The notes: a model not told the origin generated them from the sequence alone. Counted from the first letter of the stretch, positions 27,957 to 39,432 are shown. The stretch: DNA of 64,000 bases from Rosenbergiella metrosideri (GCF_022602565.1 NZ_JALBCV010000002.1:60625-124624), one strand, 5' to 3'. A program made the numbers and translations.

Positions 27957-29273
27957 GTGCTGGATAAATTATCGCTTAAAACACTTCTGCTCGAGTTGTG
28001 TCTTGTCCTTATTGTAGCCTCGGTCATCGGATTTTTTTTTCATCAACCGGCCATCGCTATCATTCTTGGGCTCTTGCTACTGATAGGCTGGCACTTCAAA
28101 CAGCTTCTGCGTCTCTCTCATTGGCTGTGGATCGATCGGAGCATGACACCGCCTTCAGGACGGGGCAGTTGGGAGCCACTCTTTTACGGTTTACTGCTGA
28201 TGCAACAGCGCAACAAGCGCCGGCGCAGTGAATTACGCTCATTAATTCAACGGTTTCGCAGTGGGGCAGAATCACTGCCCGATGCCTTAGTGATGGTCAC
28301 GGAAGAGGGAAATATCTTCTGGTGTAACGGTTTATCGCAAGATTTGCTTGGGTTGCGTTGGCCGGAAGATAATGGTCAAAACATTCAAAATCTTCTGCGT
28401 TACCCCGAGTTCTCGCGTTATCTGCAGCAACGCCAATTTACTCAACCTTTGGTGCAAGGACTGAATAATGGGCAGCAGATGGAATTTCGGGTGATGCCTT
28501 ACAGCGATCAACAATGGTTGATCGTTGGTAGGGATGTGAGTCAACTTCATCAGCTCGAAAATATGCGTCGTAATTTTTTTGCCAATGTGAGCCATGAGCT
28601 GCGTACACCGCTTACCGTTTTGCAAGGCTATCTCGAGATGCTGGAGGAGGGAGAGATGCCGCCCGCGAGCCAGCAAAAGGCGTTAGCATCGATGCAATCT
28701 CAAACGCAGCGTATGGCAGAACTGGTCAAACAACTTCTCACGCTCTCTAAAATCGAAGCAACCCCAGCGTATGAGATGCGACAGCATATCGACGTTCCAC
28801 GGCTACTGGAGCAAATTTACCTTGATGCGACCGCATTAAGCGATGGCCGACATCAGGTAGTTTGCGAGATTGATCAATGCTTAACGGTGCGAGGAAATGA
28901 GGAGCAATTACGCAGCGCACTGTCGAACCTAGTGTTTAATGCGATCAATCACACGCCGAGTGGTACGGCAATTACCCTTAGCTGGCAGCGAATCGCCAGT
29001 GGCGCAGAATTTAAGGTGATCGATAATGGACCGGGGATAGCGCCAGAGCATTTATCAAGACTGACGGAGCGCTTCTACCGAGTGGATGGTGCACGTTCAC
29101 GCCATTCTGGAGGTAGCGGTTTAGGGTTAGCAATTGTTAAACATGCACTCAGTCATCATGGCAGCAAATTGCGCATTGAAAGTCAGCCTCATCATCAGAC
29201 TGTTTTTAGTTTTCAATTGACTAAATCCTTTATCGTTTCTGAAGCATCGTCATCTGCTGTACCTAAGGGATAA
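27957..29273 (+). CDS. phoR: Phosphate regulon sensor kinase PhoR
   Basis: A 438-residue membrane histidine kinase that controls PhoB. Two N-terminal membrane segments and the segment [14 protein letters not shown] are followed by a PAS domain (about residues 100-190). The dimerisation H-box [22 protein letters not shown] has the phosphorylated His. The ATPase domain has the N-box [11 protein letters not shown], the G-boxes DNGPGIA and [13 protein letters not shown]. The start is GTG 27957, as in E. coli. Unlike the short periplasmic sensors, PhoR senses phosphate through the Pst system and PhoU. Confidence 0.96.
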   Translation: MLDKLSLKTLLLELCLVLIVASVIGFFFHQPAIAIILGLLLLIGWHFKQLLRLSHWLWIDRSMTPPSGRGSWEPLFYGLLLMQQRNKRRRSELRSLIQRFRSGAESLPDALVMVTEEGNIFWCNGLSQDLLGLRWPEDNGQNIQNLLRYPEFSRYLQQRQFTQPLVQGLNNGQQMEFRVMPYSDQQWLIVGRDVSQLHQLENMRRNFFANVSHELRTPLTVLQGYLEMLEEGEMPPASQQKALASMQSQTQRMAELVKQLLTLSKIEATPAYEMRQHIDVPRLLEQIYLDATALSDGRHQVVCEIDQCLTVRGNEEQLRSALSNLVFNAINHTPSGTAITLSWQRIASGAEFKVIDNGPGIAPEHLSRLTERFYRVDGARSRHSGGSGLGLAIVKHALSHHGSKLRIESQPHHQTVFSFQLTKSFIVSEASSSAVPKG

Positions 29274-29630
29274 ATTCAAGGGGACTGTTGTGCTACGGTC
29301 CCTATTGATAAGCAGTAAAAAAATCGTACAGGTTAGGTCCATTTTTAGGCTATTGCGTTAAGCTGGACAAAAAACACTCATATCATTTTCTAAATGTTTC
29401 ACTCTATACTTAGCATAATTACTGATTTAATCCTCTTTTTTAGAATATCCTCCTGCATTGCGCTTGCTCTGTTGCCTTTGTTTATTATAAAAGATTTACT
29501 TATGACCTTGACGGAGCTTGTGGCATAACGCCATCTCACTTTTTAATCCCTCTGGCCCAGGCTTTTAGAAGGGGAAGTGATCGTCAATAAACTATAACTT
29601 TTATAAACGACAGGGCGACATAGAGTATTT
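29274..29630 (+). other. 357-base intergenic region between phoR and brnQ
   Basis: There is no substantial ORF. A very short candidate leader frame, MTLTELVA (29502-29528), is followed by a weak TGGC/GCCA hairpin and T5. The region also has AT-rich stretches. It most likely contains the brnQ promoter, but none stands out well enough to assign. Confidence 0.4.
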
Positions 29631-30953
29631 ATGATGAAACGTTTAACAACTAGGGACATTTTTGCGCTGGGGTTTATGACTTTTGCGCTGTTTGTCGGTG
29701 CGGGTAACATTATTTTCCCACCGATGGTCGGTATTCAATCCGGCGAACATGTTTGGGTTTCCGCTATTGGTTTCTTAATTACCGCGGTAGGCTTACCCGT
29801 TGCAACGGTCATCGCGCTTGCACGCGTCGGCGGTGGTGTGGATAGCTTGAGTACGCCAGTCGGTAAAGCGGCAGGTATAGTGCTAGCGATAGTCTGCTAT
29901 TTGGCTGTGGGCCCGCTCTTCGCCACGCCGCGTACGGCAACGGTCTCCTTTGAAGTTGGAATTGGCCCTCTGGTGGGTGAAAACTCGTTGGCGTTGGCCA
30001 TCTACAGCGCAATCTACTTCTGCTTGGTTATCGTGATCTCGCTGTTCCCTGGAAAACTTCTGGATACCGTTGGTCATTTTCTTGCACCGGTTAAAATTGT
30101 CGCGCTCGCGATTCTGGGTATTGCCGCATTGATGTGGCCTGCAGGTAATAATCTGCCGGCGACGGAGGTTTATCAGCAAGCAGCATTCTCTAATGGCTTC
30201 GTGAATGGTTACCTGACCATGGATACGTTAGGGGCGTTGGTATTCGGTATTGTTATTGTCAATGCTGCGCGTTCGCGTGGTATCGAGAATCCAACATTAC
30301 TGACTCGTTATACAGTACTCGCCGGATTAATTGCTGGGGTGGGTCTGACACTGGTTTACCTATCTCTGTTCAAACTCGGTTCAGACAGCGGCAGCTTAAT
30401 TAGCCAATCCGCTAACGGTGCAGCGATTCTTCATGCGTATGTGCAACATACTTTTGGTGCGGGTGGCAGCCTATTCTTAGGTGTACTCATTTTTATCGCC
30501 TGTATGGTAACGGCAATTGGTCTAACCTGTGCCTGTGCGGAGTTCTTTGCTCAATACATCCCACTCTCTTATAAGACGTTGGTGGTGCTCCTTGGCGTGT
30601 TTGCGATGATTATCTCAAATCTCGGCTTGACGCACCTGATCGCGATTTCTGTGCCAGTGCTTACTGCGATTTACCCACCTTGTATCGTATTGGTACTGTT
30701 AAGCTTTACCCTAAATTGGTGGCAAGAAGCGGGGCGAATCATCAAACCTGCGATGGCGGTTAGCTTAGTATTCGGCATCATCGATGGATTAAAGGCCAGT
30801 GATTTCAGTTCAGTCGTCCCGGCAAGCTTGCAACATTTGCCTCTCTCTGAACAAAACTTATCGTGGTTACCCCCAGTGTTAGTCGTTATTATTGTGGCGG
30901 CTATCATTGATAGAATGAAGGGTAAGACTGTTAGCGTGAAAACCACGCAGTAA
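29631..30953 (+). CDS. brnQ: Branched-chain amino acid transporter BrnQ
   Basis: A 440-residue inner-membrane permease with about twelve hydrophobic segments that imports leucine, isoleucine and valine with sodium or proton coupling. Family motifs include [21 protein letters not shown] at the start, [19 protein letters not shown] and [25 protein letters not shown] 29631 or the next codon ATG 29634 may be the start. It keeps its E. coli position between phoR and proY. Confidence 0.96.
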   Translation: MMKRLTTRDIFALGFMTFALFVGAGNIIFPPMVGIQSGEHVWVSAIGFLITAVGLPVATVIALARVGGGVDSLSTPVGKAAGIVLAIVCYLAVGPLFATPRTATVSFEVGIGPLVGENSLALAIYSAIYFCLVIVISLFPGKLLDTVGHFLAPVKIVALAILGIAALMWPAGNNLPATEVYQQAAFSNGFVNGYLTMDTLGALVFGIVIVNAARSRGIENPTLLTRYTVLAGLIAGVGLTLVYLSLFKLGSDSGSLISQSANGAAILHAYVQHTFGAGGSLFLGVLIFIACMVTAIGLTCACAEFFAQYIPLSYKTLVVLLGVFAMIISNLGLTHLIAISVPVLTAIYPPCIVLVLLSFTLNWWQEAGRIIKPAMAVSLVFGIIDGLKASDFSSVVPASLQHLPLSEQNLSWLPPVLVVIIVAAIIDRMKGKTVSVKTTQ

Positions 30954-30971
30954 AACAGTATTGACGTGAAC

Positions 30972-30999
30972 AACCACGGGCTAAGGCTCGTGGTTTTTA
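30972..30999 (+). terminator. Terminator of brnQ
   Basis: AACCACG (30972-30978) pairs with CGTGGTT (30989-30995), followed by a T-run. It lies in the short gap before proY. Confidence 0.85.
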
Positions 31000-31015
31000 T
31001 TTGTGGAATCGGAAA

Positions 31016-32371
31016 ATGAAGCAACAAAAAAATACCCTAAAGCGGGGATTGAGTATCCGGCATATCCGTTTTATGGCATTAGGTTCGGCGATTGGAACGG
31101 GCTTATTTTACGGATCGGCGGATGCGATTCGTATGGCGGGTCCAAGTGTGCTGTTAGCCTATATTATCGGCGGGTTAGTGGCTTACATTATTATGCGCGC
31201 CCTCGGCGAAATGTCGGTTAATAACCCTTCAGCCAGCTCGTTTTCACGTTATGCCAATGATTACTTAGGGACTTGGGCAGGGTATTTGACTGGCTGGACC
31301 TACTGTTTTGAGATATTGATCGTCGGTATTGCCGATGTGACAGCGTTCGGTGTCTACATGGGGGTCTGGTTCCCAGAAGTCCCGCATTGGATTTGGGTAC
31401 TGAGTGTCGTATTTATTATTGGCGCAATCAATATGATGAGCGTCAAAACCTTCGGTGAAGTCGAGTTCTGGTTCTCATTCTTTAAAATTGCCACCATTAC
31501 GCTAATGATTATCGCTGGCTTCGGTATGATTATCTGGGGTATCGGCAATGGCGGGCAGCCCACCGGTATCTCTAACTTATGGACACATGGCGGATTTTTT
31601 GCCCATGGACTAGTCGGTATGTTGCTTTCGTTGCAAATGGTCATGTTCGCGTATGGCGGCATCGAGATTATTGGGATCACCGCTGGAGAAGCCGAAAATC
31701 CAGAAAAATCGATTCCGAAAGCGATCAACTCCGTCCCTTGGCGTATTCTTGTGTTCTATGTCGCAACGCTGTTCGTGATTATGGCAATCTATCCTTGGAA
31801 CCAGGTTGGTACCCAAGGCAGCCCGTTTGTACTCACCTTTCAGCATTTGGGGATTGCTGCTGCCGCCTCTATCCTGAACTTTGTGGTCATTACCGCCTCA
31901 CTCTCTGCGATTAATAGCGATATTTTTGGGGTGGGTCGTATGCTGCACGGATTGGCTGAGCAGGGGCAAGCGCCCGCCATTTTCCGTAAGGTTTCTTCTC
32001 GCGGCGCACCGGCTGTGACGGTAATCGTCATGATGGTGGCACTGTTGATTGCGGTACTGCTTAACTATCTGATGCCGGAAAAAGTCTTCTTGGTAATCGC
32101 TTCACTAGCGACCTTTGCGACGGTATGGGTATGGATTATGATCCTGCTATCGCAAATTGCTTCACGGATCAAAATGGGCAAGGAGGCGGCAAAATCACTG
32201 AAATTTGCGCTGCCGGGTGGTGTCGTATTGTCGAGTATCGCGGTGATCTTCCTAGTCTTTATCATCGCCTTGATTGGCTATTTCCCTGATACACGCCTGT
32301 CATTGTACGCCGGCGCAGTATGGGTGGTATTGCTGTTGTTAGGCTATCCGTTGACCCGTCGTAAGCGATAG
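31016..32371 (+). CDS. proY: Proline-specific/amino-acid permease ProY
   Basis: A 451-residue APC-family amino acid permease with twelve predicted membrane segments, close to E. coli ProY (457 residues). Motifs include [22 protein letters not shown] at the start, [28 protein letters not shown] and [17 protein letters not shown]. The start is ATG 31016 ([13 protein letters not shown]). Upstream in another frame GTG 31003 encodes MESENEA, which resembles the E. coli N-terminus, and the frames meet at a run of seven A (31026-31032). Substrate assignment as proline rests on E. coli work and is not certain here. Confidence 0.9.
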   Translation: MKQQKNTLKRGLSIRHIRFMALGSAIGTGLFYGSADAIRMAGPSVLLAYIIGGLVAYIIMRALGEMSVNNPSASSFSRYANDYLGTWAGYLTGWTYCFEILIVGIADVTAFGVYMGVWFPEVPHWIWVLSVVFIIGAINMMSVKTFGEVEFWFSFFKIATITLMIIAGFGMIIWGIGNGGQPTGISNLWTHGGFFAHGLVGMLLSLQMVMFAYGGIEIIGITAGEAENPEKSIPKAINSVPWRILVFYVATLFVIMAIYPWNQVGTQGSPFVLTFQHLGIAAAASILNFVVITASLSAINSDIFGVGRMLHGLAEQGQAPAIFRKVSSRGAPAVTVIVMMVALLIAVLLNYLMPEKVFLVIASLATFATVWVWIMILLSQIASRIKMGKEAAKSLKFALPGGVVLSSIAVIFLVFIIALIGYFPDTRLSLYAGAVWVVLLLLGYPLTRRKR

Positions 32372-32383
32372 ACGGTGAAAGTG

Positions 32384-32414
32384 TCGCTGCCGATGACACG
32401 GCAGCGATTTTTTT
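32384..32414 (+). terminator. Terminator of proY
   Basis: TCGCTGCC (32384-32391) pairs with GGCAGCGA (32400-32407), followed by seven T. It overlaps the stop of the convergent kbp gene. Confidence 0.88.
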
Positions 32415-32850
32415 AGGCAGGAATACGCAGAGATTGACCAGGGTAGATCTTATCTGGATGCGATAGCATCGGCTTATTCGCTTCAAAAATTTTATTGTAT
32501 TGGTTAGCGTCACCGTAGACTTGCTTAGCAATTCCACTGAGCGTGTCGCCTGACTTAACGGTATAGAACTTGCTCTCGGACGTAGTATCCGTCGTTTTCA
32601 CGTTATCTTCGACATGACTAACGCCCGCAACGTTGCCGATAGCCACCAAGATTTTCTCTTTCAGTTCTTGGCTAATTCCATCACCGCTGACAGTGGCTTT
32701 ATCACCCTCTACATTAACTTGTACTTTATCAGCCCCCGGAATCCCCAGTTTTTTTAGGTGATCCTGAATTTTGGTTGCCGCATCGTCATGTGAGGTGACT
32801 GAATCCCAAATTTTTTCACCTGCTTCTTTAACAAAATCAAATAAGCCCAT
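32413..32850 (-). CDS. kbp: Potassium-binding protein Kbp (YgaU), BON and LysM domains
   Basis: A 145-residue soluble cytosolic protein. The N-terminal BON domain covers about residues 20-88 ([16 protein letters not shown], then [14 protein letters not shown]), and the C-terminal LysM domain about 92-145 ([19 protein letters not shown], ending [10 protein letters not shown]). E. coli Kbp binds K+ specifically and helps growth at high K+. The length is close to the 149 residues there. In E. coli the gene is elsewhere; here it is between proY and nrdR. Confidence 0.93.
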   Translation of the reverse strand: MGLFDFVKEAGEKIWDSVTSHDDAATKIQDHLKKLGIPGADKVQVNVEGDKATVSGDGISQELKEKILVAIGNVAGVSHVEDNVKTTDTTSESKFYTVKSGDTLSGIAKQVYGDANQYNKIFEANKPMLSHPDKIYPGQSLRIPA

Positions 32851-33025
32851 TACAAACTCCTGTTTTAGGTCGTGAAAATAGTCAGTATTTCACCGTAAAG
32901 CATAGACTATTTCTTTCACAATGAGAGATATCTGGCTGTAGTGAATAAATTTAATGCTAGGCGTTTCTGTCCTCAGGGGTTCGCGCTACACTAGTTGACC
33001 CTACTGCCTCAGTTTAGGAGACACC

Positions 33026-33478
33026 ATGTATTGCCCTTTTTGTAACGCTGTCGATACCAAAGTCATTGATTCTCGTTTAGTCAGTGAAGGGTCGTCAGTA
33101 CGTCGCCGTAGGCAGTGTTTACTCTGTAGTGAACGATTTACCACTTTCGAAATTGCCGAATTGGTGATGCCACGTGTCATTAAAAGCGATGAGGTTAGAG
33201 AGCCTTTTGATGAAGAAAAGATGATGCGTGGGTTGCTGAAGGCCTTAGAAAAGCGTCCAGTTAGTGCGGATGCCCTGGACAACGCCGTGCACAGAATTAA
33301 AGCGCGATTACGCGCGACCGGAGAACGCGAGCTGCCAAGCAAGGTGGTAGGGAATTACGTGATGGACGAATTGAAATTATTGGATAAAGTCGCTTACATC
33401 CGCTTTGCATCAGTTTATCGTAGTTTTGAGGATGTTCGTGAATTCGGTGAGGAAATTGCCAAGCTGGGGAGCGAGTAA
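33026..33478 (+). CDS. nrdR: Transcriptional repressor NrdR
   Basis: A 150-residue ATP/dATP-sensing repressor of ribonucleotide reductase genes. The N-terminal zinc ribbon has MYCPFC and [12 protein letters not shown], and the ATP-cone domain follows (about residues 49-139; [32 protein letters not shown]). The last base of its TAA stop is the first base of the ribD ATG, so the two genes are translationally linked, as in E. coli. Confidence 0.97.
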   Translation: MYCPFCNAVDTKVIDSRLVSEGSSVRRRRQCLLCSERFTTFEIAELVMPRVIKSDEVREPFDEEKMMRGLLKALEKRPVSADALDNAVHRIKARLRATGERELPSKVVGNYVMDELKLLDKVAYIRFASVYRSFEDVREFGEEIAKLGSE

Positions 33479-34596
33479 TGTCAGATCAAGTGTTTATGCA
33501 ACAGGCTTTAGACCTCGCCAAAAGGGGACGTTTTACCACTAACCCTAATCCAAATGTCGGCTGTGTGATCGTTCAGGATGGCGAAGTGGTCGGTCAAGGC
33601 TGGCATAAAAAAGCAGGCGAAGGGCATGCAGAAGTCAATGCACTGCGTGAGGCCGGTGATAAAGCGCGAGGCGCGACAGCCTATGTCACGCTCGAGCCTT
33701 GTAGCCATCATGGTCGGACACCGCCTTGTTGTGATGCGCTTATCGCAGCAGGGATCTCACGAGTTATCGTGGCAATGCAAGATCCCAACCCTCAAGTTGC
33801 GGGCAGAGGCTTGCACCGATTACGCCAAGCTGGAATCGAGGTCGAGTTCGGCCTATTGGCGGCAGAGGCTGAAGCCTTAAACCGAGGTTTCCTAAAACGG
33901 ATGCGAACAGGCTTCCCTTGGGTACAACTAAAATTGGCCGCGTCGCTGGATGGGCGCACAGCCATGGCGAATGGTGAAAGTAAGTGGATCACTTCTTCTG
34001 CAGCACGACAAGACGTCCAGGAGTTTCGCGCCCAGGCCTCAGCCATCCTCACCACCAGTAAAACTGTGCTCGTCGATAATCCTAGCATGAATGTACGCTG
34101 GTCAGAGTTAAGCCCTGCAGCCCAAGCGACTATTGGGGGAGAAGAGCTGTTAGGTCAACCGATTCGTGTGGTGCTGGATCGTCACCGTCAAGTGAACGAT
34201 GATCAGACCCTGTTCACGGTGACGGAGGCACAGACATGGCGAGTCGTTACTCAGCCGGGGGTAGACTCCTCGTGTTGGACTAAAACCCTAGTCGTTCCTG
34301 AGCACCAAGAAAATATCGATTTGGTCGCATTAATGATGGTGTTGGGCAAACAAGAGGTTAACACTGTGTGGGTTGAAGCGGGCGCAAGCTTGGCAGGACA
34401 GCTATTGCAAGCAGGTGTCGTTGATGAATTGATCCTGTATATGGCCCCGACCTTAATGGGGACCGATGCTCGGGGGCTTTGTGTGCTACCGGGCCTTGAG
34501 CACCTTGCACAAGCCTTACGATTTGAGATACAAGATATTCAACAAGTTGGCCCCGATATTCGTATTATTTTACAGCCAACCTCACTGTCTGCGTAA
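33478..34596 (+). CDS. ribD: Bifunctional riboflavin biosynthesis deaminase/reductase RibD
   Basis: RibD deaminates the pyrimidine intermediate of riboflavin synthesis and then reduces its ribosyl side chain with NADPH. The 372-residue protein has an N-terminal deaminase domain with zinc ligands in HAEVNAL and PCSHHGRTPPC. The C-terminal reductase domain (from about residue 150) has VQLKLAASLDGRTAMANGES, TVWVEAGASLAGQLL and a final YMAPTLMGTDARG. It lies in the nrdR-ribD-ribE-nusB-thiL cluster. Confidence 0.97.
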   Translation: MSDQVFMQQALDLAKRGRFTTNPNPNVGCVIVQDGEVVGQGWHKKAGEGHAEVNALREAGDKARGATAYVTLEPCSHHGRTPPCCDALIAAGISRVIVAMQDPNPQVAGRGLHRLRQAGIEVEFGLLAAEAEALNRGFLKRMRTGFPWVQLKLAASLDGRTAMANGESKWITSSAARQDVQEFRAQASAILTTSKTVLVDNPSMNVRWSELSPAAQATIGGEELLGQPIRVVLDRHRQVNDDQTLFTVTEAQTWRVVTQPGVDSSCWTKTLVVPEHQENIDLVALMMVLGKQEVNTVWVEAGASLAGQLLQAGVVDELILYMAPTLMGTDARGLCVLPGLEHLAQALRFEIQDIQQVGPDIRIILQPTSLSA

Positions 34597-34674
34597 AAGC
34601 CTAAGCAGTTCGTTAAACATTATGCTAGAATTCGCGCCCTGTTGGGCGTCTAACTCTTAACCTGAAGGATATTT

Positions 34675-35145
34675 ATGAAAACTATCGAAGCGCCGGTTGC
34701 TACGCCAGAAGCAAATATTGCGATTGTTATCGCTCGTTTCAACAACTTCATTAACGATAGCTTGCTTCAAGGTGCAGTCGATGCGTTAAAACGTATTGGT
34801 CAGGTCAAAGACGAAAACATTACCGTGGTGTGGGTACCAGGCGCTTATGAACTGCCACTCGCCGCACGCACCTTAACACAGACTAAAAAATATGACGCTG
34901 TCATTGCACTGGGCACCGTAATTCGTGGCGGTACTGCACATTTTGAATTTGTGGCAGGCGAAGCGAGTTCAGGGATTGCGAATGTTGCGATGAATAGTGA
35001 CATCCCAGTTTCTTTTGGTGTATTGACGACCGAAAATATCGAGCAGGCTATTGAGCGTGCTGGAACTAAAGCGGGTAACAAAGGAGCAGAAGCTGCTTTG
35101 ACCGCACTCGAAATGATTAACGTATTAAAAGCGATTAACGCCTGA
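34675..35145 (+). CDS. ribE: 6,7-dimethyl-8-ribityllumazine synthase
   Basis: This enzyme condenses 5-amino-6-ribitylaminouracil with dihydroxybutanone phosphate to lumazine, the riboflavin precursor. The 156-residue protein assembles into the large lumazine synthase shell. Motifs include [31 protein letters not shown] and [19 protein letters not shown]. It is called ribE (ribH in some schemes) and follows ribD after 78 bases. Confidence 0.97.
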   Translation: MKTIEAPVATPEANIAIVIARFNNFINDSLLQGAVDALKRIGQVKDENITVVWVPGAYELPLAARTLTQTKKYDAVIALGTVIRGGTAHFEFVAGEASSGIANVAMNSDIPVSFGVLTTENIEQAIERAGTKAGNKGAEAALTALEMINVLKAINA

Positions 35146-35161
35146 TTCTGAGGGGATTTTT

Positions 35162-35581
35162 GTGAAACCTGCTGCTCGCCGCCGCGCCCGAGAGTGTGCT
35201 CTTCAAGCACTTTACTCTTGGCAATTATCGAATAACGACATTGCTGATGTTGAATATCAGTTCCTTGCTGAAAACGACGTCAAAGACGTTGATGTGCTGT
35301 ACTTTCGGGAGATCCTGACAGGCGTAGCGAACAACAGTGATTATCTTGATAAGCTGATGCAACCTCACCTGAGCCGTCGCCTTGACGAGCTGGGCGAAGT
35401 TGAGAAAGCCGCATTACGTATTTCGCTTTACGAACTCAGTAAGCGTGATGACGTGCCTTACAAAGTTGCGATTAACGAAGGGATTGAACTGGCCAAAATA
35501 TTTGGTGCAGAAGATAGCCATAAGTTCGTAAACGGCGTATTGGACAAGGTTGCTCCACAAATTAGACCTCGCCGTAAATAA
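35162..35581 (+). CDS. nusB: Transcription antitermination factor NusB
   Basis: NusB with S10 (NusE) binds boxA RNA in rRNA operons to stop premature termination. The 139-residue all-helical protein has [20 protein letters not shown] at the start and [21 protein letters not shown] near the end. The start is GTG 35162, as in E. coli. It is 16 bases after ribE. Confidence 0.97.
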   Translation: MKPAARRRARECALQALYSWQLSNNDIADVEYQFLAENDVKDVDVLYFREILTGVANNSDYLDKLMQPHLSRRLDELGEVEKAALRISLYELSKRDDVPYKVAINEGIELAKIFGAEDSHKFVNGVLDKVAPQIRPRRK

Positions 35582-35588
35582 TGCTATG

Positions 35589-35613
35589 AGGCCGGATATT
35601 CCGGCCTTTTTTT
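35589..35613 (+). terminator. Terminator after nusB
   Basis: AGGCCGG (35589-35595) pairs with CCGGCCT (35601-35607), followed by seven T. It separates nusB from thiL at least partly. Confidence 0.85.
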
Positions 35614-35644
35614 ATGGCTCAGCAAGACAAAAAAGGTAAGCGTG

Positions 35645-36619
35645 ATGGCTGGCGGAGAATTTGAGATTATTAGTCGTTATTTTAATCGTAAAACGACTTA
35701 TAGACGAGATGTAGAAACAGGGATTGGTGATGACTGCGCATTATTAAATCTTGCTCCCAATCAGACATTAGCCATTAGTGTTGACACATTAGTGGAAGGT
35801 ACTCATTTTTATCACGATATCGCCCCGGACGACCTTGCCTATAAGGCATTGGCTGTCAACTTGAGTGATCTGGCTGCAATGGGCGCAGACCCAGCTTGGT
35901 TAACGTTAGCGATCAGCCTCCCAGCGATTGACCACCCATGGCTACAAGCCTTTAGTGATGCCCTATTCGAACAACTCGATTATTATCATATGCAATTAAT
36001 CGGTGGGGATACCACACGCGGTCCGCTATCCATGACGCTTGGGATCCACGGACTGGTACCTGCCGGAAAAGCATTGAAACGAAGCGGCGCACAACATGGG
36101 GATTGGATTTTTGTCACGGGAACCCTAGGCGATAGTGCGGCGGGACTTGCTCTGTTACAAGAGAAGTTATCGACGGCAACCGCTGAACAGCGAAATTATT
36201 TATTAAAACGGCACTTGCGCCCAACGCCGCGTATTTTACAAGGCCAAGCGCTGCGCGATTTAGCCTCTTCCGCGATCGATGTGTCAGATGGATTACTCTC
36301 AGACCTCGGGCATATTCTGCAAGCCAGCGGCGTTGGAGCGAAGATAGATCAGGATCATCTTCCTCTGTCGGCGACTCTCCAAGAAGTGGTGTCACGGGAA
36401 GAGGCGATAGCCTTTGCCTTGAATGGAGGGGAAGACTATGAACTTTGCTTCACAGTGCCTGAAGTGAACCGTGAGGCCATCATAGTAGCCTTGGCGAATT
36501 TAGGCGTTGAAGGGCACTGTATTGGTCAAATTTTACCGGCTTCCGAGGGCATTACCCTATTTGATAACGGTAAGAAGCTGCCTTACCAACCGAAGGGGTT
36601 TGACCACTTCACTGGATAA
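35645..36619 (+). CDS. thiL: Thiamine-monophosphate kinase
   Basis: ThiL phosphorylates thiamine monophosphate to the cofactor thiamine diphosphate. The 324-residue AIR-synthase-type ATPase has [55 protein letters not shown] and [12 protein letters not shown] chose ATG 35645 rather than the GTG one codon earlier because it gives the E. coli N-terminus (MAGGEF). The usual downstream gene pgpA is missing. Confidence 0.96.
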   Translation: MAGGEFEIISRYFNRKTTYRRDVETGIGDDCALLNLAPNQTLAISVDTLVEGTHFYHDIAPDDLAYKALAVNLSDLAAMGADPAWLTLAISLPAIDHPWLQAFSDALFEQLDYYHMQLIGGDTTRGPLSMTLGIHGLVPAGKALKRSGAQHGDWIFVTGTLGDSAAGLALLQEKLSTATAEQRNYLLKRHLRPTPRILQGQALRDLASSAIDVSDGLLSDLGHILQASGVGAKIDQDHLPLSATLQEVVSREEAIAFALNGGEDYELCFTVPEVNREAIIVALANLGVEGHCIGQILPASEGITLFDNGKKLPYQPKGFDHFTG

Positions 36620-36643
36620 AAAAAGCGCCGTTAGGCGCTTTTT
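36620..36643. terminator. Bidirectional terminator between thiL and dxs
   Basis: AAAAAGCGCC (36620-36629) and GGCGCTTTTT (36634-36643) with a four-base loop give a terminator on either strand for the convergent thiL and dxs. Confidence 0.92.
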
Positions 36644-36645
36644 CT

Positions 36646-38511
36646 TTAGGCTGACCACTGCTGGTAGCTGGCGATAATCCCTTGGCTGTCTAAGCCGAGC
36701 AATGCTCTGACCTCTTCCTGCGTGCCCTGTGCGATAAATTCGTCGGGCAAGCCTAGATTGAGGACCGGACGCATCAGTCGATGAGCCATCAGAAGTTCAT
36801 TGACCGCACTGCCTGCACCACCTTTGATTGACCCTTCTTCGAGGGTAATAAAGGTATCATGTGTTTGGGCAAGGGTAAGGACTAATGCTTCATCGAGTGG
36901 TTTAACAAAACGCATATCCACTAAGGTTGCACCTAACTGCTCGGCCGCGTATTTGGCTTCTTCAAGCAGTGTTCCAAAGTTTAAGATCGCTATCTGTGAC
37001 CCTTCACGTACCACATACCCTTTACCCATCGGTAGGGCGACTAATGGGCGCTCTGCTAAGCCGATACCGTTACCGCGAGGATAGCGCACGGCGCTAGGCC
37101 CTTGACGGTATTGGTAGCCGGTATAGAGCATTTGACGGCACTCGTCCTCGTTGCTTGGCGTCATGATGACGAGGTCTGGCACACAGCGTAAGAAAGCGAT
37201 ATCAAACGCACCTTGGTGGGTTTGACCATCAGCCCCCACAATCCCACCACGGTCGATGGCGAATAAGACAGGTAACTTCTGAATAGCGACATCATGAATC
37301 AGCTGATCATAAGCACGCTGTAAGAATGTTGAGTAAATGGCCACAACGGGATGATAACCACCAATCGCTAACCCTGCCGCGAAGGTTACCGCGTGTTGTT
37401 CAGCGATTGCCACATCGAAATATTGCTGTGGAAATTCGCGAGAAAAGCGGACCATACCAGACCCTTCACGCATCGCTGGGGTGACTGCCATCAGTTTAGG
37501 ATCTTGCGCCGCGACTTCGCATAGCCAGTCACCGAAAACTTTCGAGTAGGTAGGGGCAATGCTAGGTTTGCTAGCCGGTAATACACCGCTTGCGGGATCG
37601 AATTTTGGCACAGCATGCCAGCTAATCGGATCCTTTTCCGCCGGCGCATATCCTTTGCCTTTCTGCGTAATAATATGCAGGAATTGCGGGCCTTTCAGCT
37701 GGCGCATATTACATAAGGTACTCACCAGCGTCAGGACGTCGTGGCCATCCACCGGACCAATATAGTTAAAGCCGAGTTCTTCGAATAAGGTCCCAGGGGA
37801 TACCATCCCTTTTAGATGCTCTTCCGTGCGTTTGAGCAGCTCTTTAATCGGTGGGAAATTATCGAAGGCGCGCTTACCGCTCTCACGTAATTTAGAATAA
37901 GTTCTTCCGGAGAGAAGTTGTGCGACACGGTTATTCAATGCCCCAACATTCTCGGAGATAGACATGTCGTTATCATTAAGTACAACTAACATATCAGGTT
38001 TTATATCACCGGCATGGTTCATGGCCTCGAATGCCATTCCCGCAGTGATGGCACCATCACCGATGATACAGGCGACTTTACGTTCTTTTTGTTCTTTCTG
38101 CGCGGCGACGGCCAGACCTAAACCTGCGCTGATAGAGGTTGATGAGTGTCCGACGCTTAATACATCGTGTTCACTTTCCGCGCGCCACGGAAAGGGGTGC
38201 AGCCCATCTTTTTGACGAATAGTACCGATGCGATCACGGCGACCTGTCAAAATTTTATGCGGGTAAGCTTGATGGCCGACATCCCAGATTAAGTGGTCGA
38301 AGGGGGTATCATAGACATAGTGTAATGCAACGGTAAGTTCAACGACACCAAGGCCAGAGGCAAAGTGCCCACTCGATTGACTCACACTATTGAGCAAATA
38401 CGCGCGTAATTCTTCGCAGAGTTGTGGCAACTTCTCTTTAGGAAGTTGGCGTAATTGCTGAACGGTCTCAGCCAAGGCCAGAGTGGGATAAAGGGTATTG
38501 TCAAAACTCAT
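36646..38511 (-). CDS. dxs: 1-deoxy-D-xylulose-5-phosphate synthase
   Basis: Dxs joins pyruvate and glyceraldehyde-3-phosphate with thiamine diphosphate, the first step of the non-mevalonate isoprenoid route. From ATG 38511 it is 621 residues, one more than E. coli. It has [15 protein letters not shown], the cofactor-binding [15 protein letters not shown] and, in the C-terminal part, [15 protein letters not shown] and [16 protein letters not shown] longer start at 38547 would overlap ispA and uses a TTG codon, so it is unlikely. It is the last gene of the xseB-ispA-dxs operon. Confidence 0.96.
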   Translation of the reverse strand: MSFDNTLYPTLALAETVQQLRQLPKEKLPQLCEELRAYLLNSVSQSSGHFASGLGVVELTVALHYVYDTPFDHLIWDVGHQAYPHKILTGRRDRIGTIRQKDGLHPFPWRAESEHDVLSVGHSSTSISAGLGLAVAAQKEQKERKVACIIGDGAITAGMAFEAMNHAGDIKPDMLVVLNDNDMSISENVGALNNRVAQLLSGRTYSKLRESGKRAFDNFPPIKELLKRTEEHLKGMVSPGTLFEELGFNYIGPVDGHDVLTLVSTLCNMRQLKGPQFLHIITQKGKGYAPAEKDPISWHAVPKFDPASGVLPASKPSIAPTYSKVFGDWLCEVAAQDPKLMAVTPAMREGSGMVRFSREFPQQYFDVAIAEQHAVTFAAGLAIGGYHPVVAIYSTFLQRAYDQLIHDVAIQKLPVLFAIDRGGIVGADGQTHQGAFDIAFLRCVPDLVIMTPSNEDECRQMLYTGYQYRQGPSAVRYPRGNGIGLAERPLVALPMGKGYVVREGSQIAILNFGTLLEEAKYAAEQLGATLVDMRFVKPLDEALVLTLAQTHDTFITLEEGSIKGGAGSAVNELLMAHRLMRPVLNLGLPDEFIAQGTQEEVRALLGLDSQGIIASYQQWSA

Positions 38512-38530
38512 CAGAGACTCATCATAGAAT

Positions 38531-39430
38531 TTATTTATTACGCTCAACGATATAACTCGCTAACGCCTGTAATTGCTGAGTAGAAAAGCCATGCTGTTCA
38601 AGCTGTACCAGCGCATTGATGGCTTCTTGGTAAAGCTCTTGGGCTTTCGCTTTTGCTTGGTCAAGACCTAATAATCCAGGATAGGTACTTTTGCCGTGGG
38701 CAACATCCATCCCTTGTTGTTTCCCCGTTACTTGACTGTCGCCGGTAACATCTAAAATATCGTCCTGCACTTGGAAGGCCAGGCCAATCGCTTCCGCGTA
38801 ACGGTCGAGAATCGGAAGGTATTGACGGCTCTCTTCTCCAGCACTTAAGGCCCCTAGGCGAATTGCAGCACGAATCAGTGCCCCAGTTTTATGGCGGTGG
38901 ATAGTTTCTAGGGCTGCCAAATCAAGCGTTTTACCTTCTGCCTGTAAATCCAAGGCTTGGCCAAGCACCATACCGGCTGCACCACTGGCTTGGGCTAATT
39001 CGCTGACCATTGCAAGCCGCATTTTGTCCGAAACGCCTTGCATAGGGTTATCACTTAAAATCGAAAATGCCTGCGTCAGTAATCCATCGCCCGCTAGGAT
39101 TGCCGTATCTTCACCAAAGGCAATATGACAGGTTGGCTGTCCTCGACGGAGGCTGTCATCATCCATGGCCGGTAAGTCGTCATGAATAAGAGAATAAGCG
39201 TGAATAAACTCGATTGCCGATGCTGGCACATCTAAAACGTCAGGTGAGACACCAAACATTTCACCGGTAGCGTAGACCAGAAACGGACGCATTCTCTTTC
39301 CACCTAATAATACGCCATGATGCATGGCTTTATATAAGGGAATAGACTGAAAAGTAAGATTCTCTAAACATTCTTCGAGTACGCGGTCAATACGGGTACG
39401 ATAATGCGTTAAGGTTGTGGAGAGATCCAT
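38531..39430 (-). CDS. ispA: Farnesyl diphosphate synthase
   Basis: IspA makes farnesyl diphosphate from isopentenyl and dimethylallyl diphosphates for quinones and undecaprenyl carriers. The protein is 299 residues from ATG 39430, the E. coli length. The first aspartate-rich motif is [15 protein letters not shown], and the second is in [11 protein letters not shown]. The substrate-binding [13 protein letters not shown] is near the N-terminus. A GTG at 39436 overlapping the xseB stop is a possible alternative start. Confidence 0.96.
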   Translation of the reverse strand: MDLSTTLTHYRTRIDRVLEECLENLTFQSIPLYKAMHHGVLLGGKRMRPFLVYATGEMFGVSPDVLDVPASAIEFIHAYSLIHDDLPAMDDDSLRRGQPTCHIAFGEDTAILAGDGLLTQAFSILSDNPMQGVSDKMRLAMVSELAQASGAAGMVLGQALDLQAEGKTLDLAALETIHRHKTGALIRAAIRLGALSAGEESRQYLPILDRYAEAIGLAFQVQDDILDVTGDSQVTGKQQGMDVAHGKSTYPGLLGLDQAKAKAQELYQEAINALVQLEQHGFSTQQLQALASYIVERNK

Positions 39431-39432
39431 GA

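Noticed and set aside
34597-34674. FMN riboswitch before ribE
   Set aside because: The gap is only 78 bases and shows none of the RFN-element conserved blocks.
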